Below, piece by piece: positions 63,869 to 64,000 of a stretch of DNA of 64,000 nucleotides. Every line of letters begins with the position of its first letter. The first letter of the stretch is position 1. Below the pieces are notes generated by a model that was not told the origin of the DNA, did no database searches, and was given only the letters and a program-made list of their open reading frames with translations. This stretch comes from UBA6183 sp943372215 (GTDB taxonomy: Bacteria > Bacteroidota > Bacteroidia > UKL13-3): the NCBI GenBank assembly GCA_943372215.1, contig CALRXU020000001.1, positions 62,001-126,000 of the forward strand, read 5' to 3'. The position numbers were made by a program, and so were the translations under genes.

Positions 63869-64000
63869 TTACTTTACCATGCTCAACTCTTTAACCACAT
63901 GGTCTGCTTTAGCTACTTTTTGCAGTACCCACAACACATACCGAATATCCACTCCAACACTTCTGCTGTAAGTTTCATTCCATGCGTAATCGTTAATGGT
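63869..64000 (-). CDS. C-terminal 43 residues of an unidentified gene
   Basis: An open frame enters from the right edge and ends in TAA at 63869-63871. The visible end has ETYSRSVGVDIRYVLWVLQKVAKADHVVKEL-like character (amphipathic helix). Too short to assign. The exonuclease ATG lies 19 bases downstream, so the gene may be in the same operon. I give no function. Confidence 0.6.
   Translation of the reverse strand, partial: TINDYAWNETYSRSVGVDIRYVLWVLQKVAKADHVVKELSMVK

Overview
The window comes from a low-GC member of the Bacteroidota, probably a free-living Chitinophagia/Sphingobacteriia/Cytophagia-type bacterium. The evidence is: type IX secretion (T9SS) sorting domains on two proteins (10439-14008 and 46535-47722), a SusC-style TonB-dependent receptor, many family-specific proteins of the phylum (DUF4159, DUF4421, DUF6029, BT_3928-type DoxX, Omp28, DUF1599), several exact matches to the Bacteroidota -7 promoter box TAnnTTTG, and a tmRNA whose tag reads GENNFAMAA. 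It looks like a chromosomal core region. I see no insertion sequence, prophage, CRISPR array, tRNA or rRNA. It is gene dense, and no stretch of 300 bases lacks a gene.

Layout. 1-7464 (minus) is the N-terminal 2488 residues of a giant secreted surface protein made of three beta-helix modules followed by PKD domains. 7528-10401 holds an LptA/OstA-like protein back to back with tilS. 10439-15951 (minus) is an MbnP-like lipoprotein, its di-heme peroxidase partner and a 1189-residue PKD/GEVED/Ig T9SS protein. 16015-17967 holds YajQ, a small retropepsin-like protease and malate dehydrogenase. 18065-25749 (minus) is a tight run of six genes: a 1450-residue beta-rich envelope protein, plsY, clpS, scoA, an acyltransferase wedged between the CoA-transferase subunits, and scoB. 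25850-31761 carries tpiA, a GlmU-like nucleotidyltransferase, L31 type B, a PyrR-like phosphoribosyltransferase, HU, aroK, a DoxX/thioredoxin-like fusion and DUF1599. 31737-36883 carries folP-cdaA, a BamD-like lipoprotein, a CoA-binding protein and pheT.

36885-42163 (minus) holds an MFS exporter, DUF4421, a TonB-dependent receptor with a DtxR-box-like palindrome in its promoter, and a phosphopantetheinyl transferase. 42162-47722 (plus) holds WD40, Nif3-like, zinc-ribbon, TPR and M28 peptidase genes. 47726-49966 (minus) is rsmE, a beta-barrel protein and DUF4159. 50069-55274 is a divergent TetR regulator and an ABC-HlyD-TolC export operon; the ABC protein has degenerate Q, signature and H loops. 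55340-55708 is tmRNA. 55895-59098 is DUF6029-Omp28-DUF1684. 59171-60257 is prfB with its programmed +1 frameshift, followed by pldA. 61235-63849 (minus) is an ATP-dependent DNA ligase with its ligase-associated exonuclease, and the window ends in the C-terminus of an unidentified gene.

Much of the region concerns the cell envelope: LptA-like and PlsY lipid functions, OmpLA, OM barrels, T9SS cargo and tripartite export. Nothing is a clear-cut new defence or mobile system. The best leads for something undescribed are the 1450-residue protein coupled to plsY, the degenerate ABC exporter, the acyltransferase inside scoAB, the MbnP/MbnH-like pair beside a T9SS protein, and the putative DtxR-family control of the Cys-containing TonB receptor.
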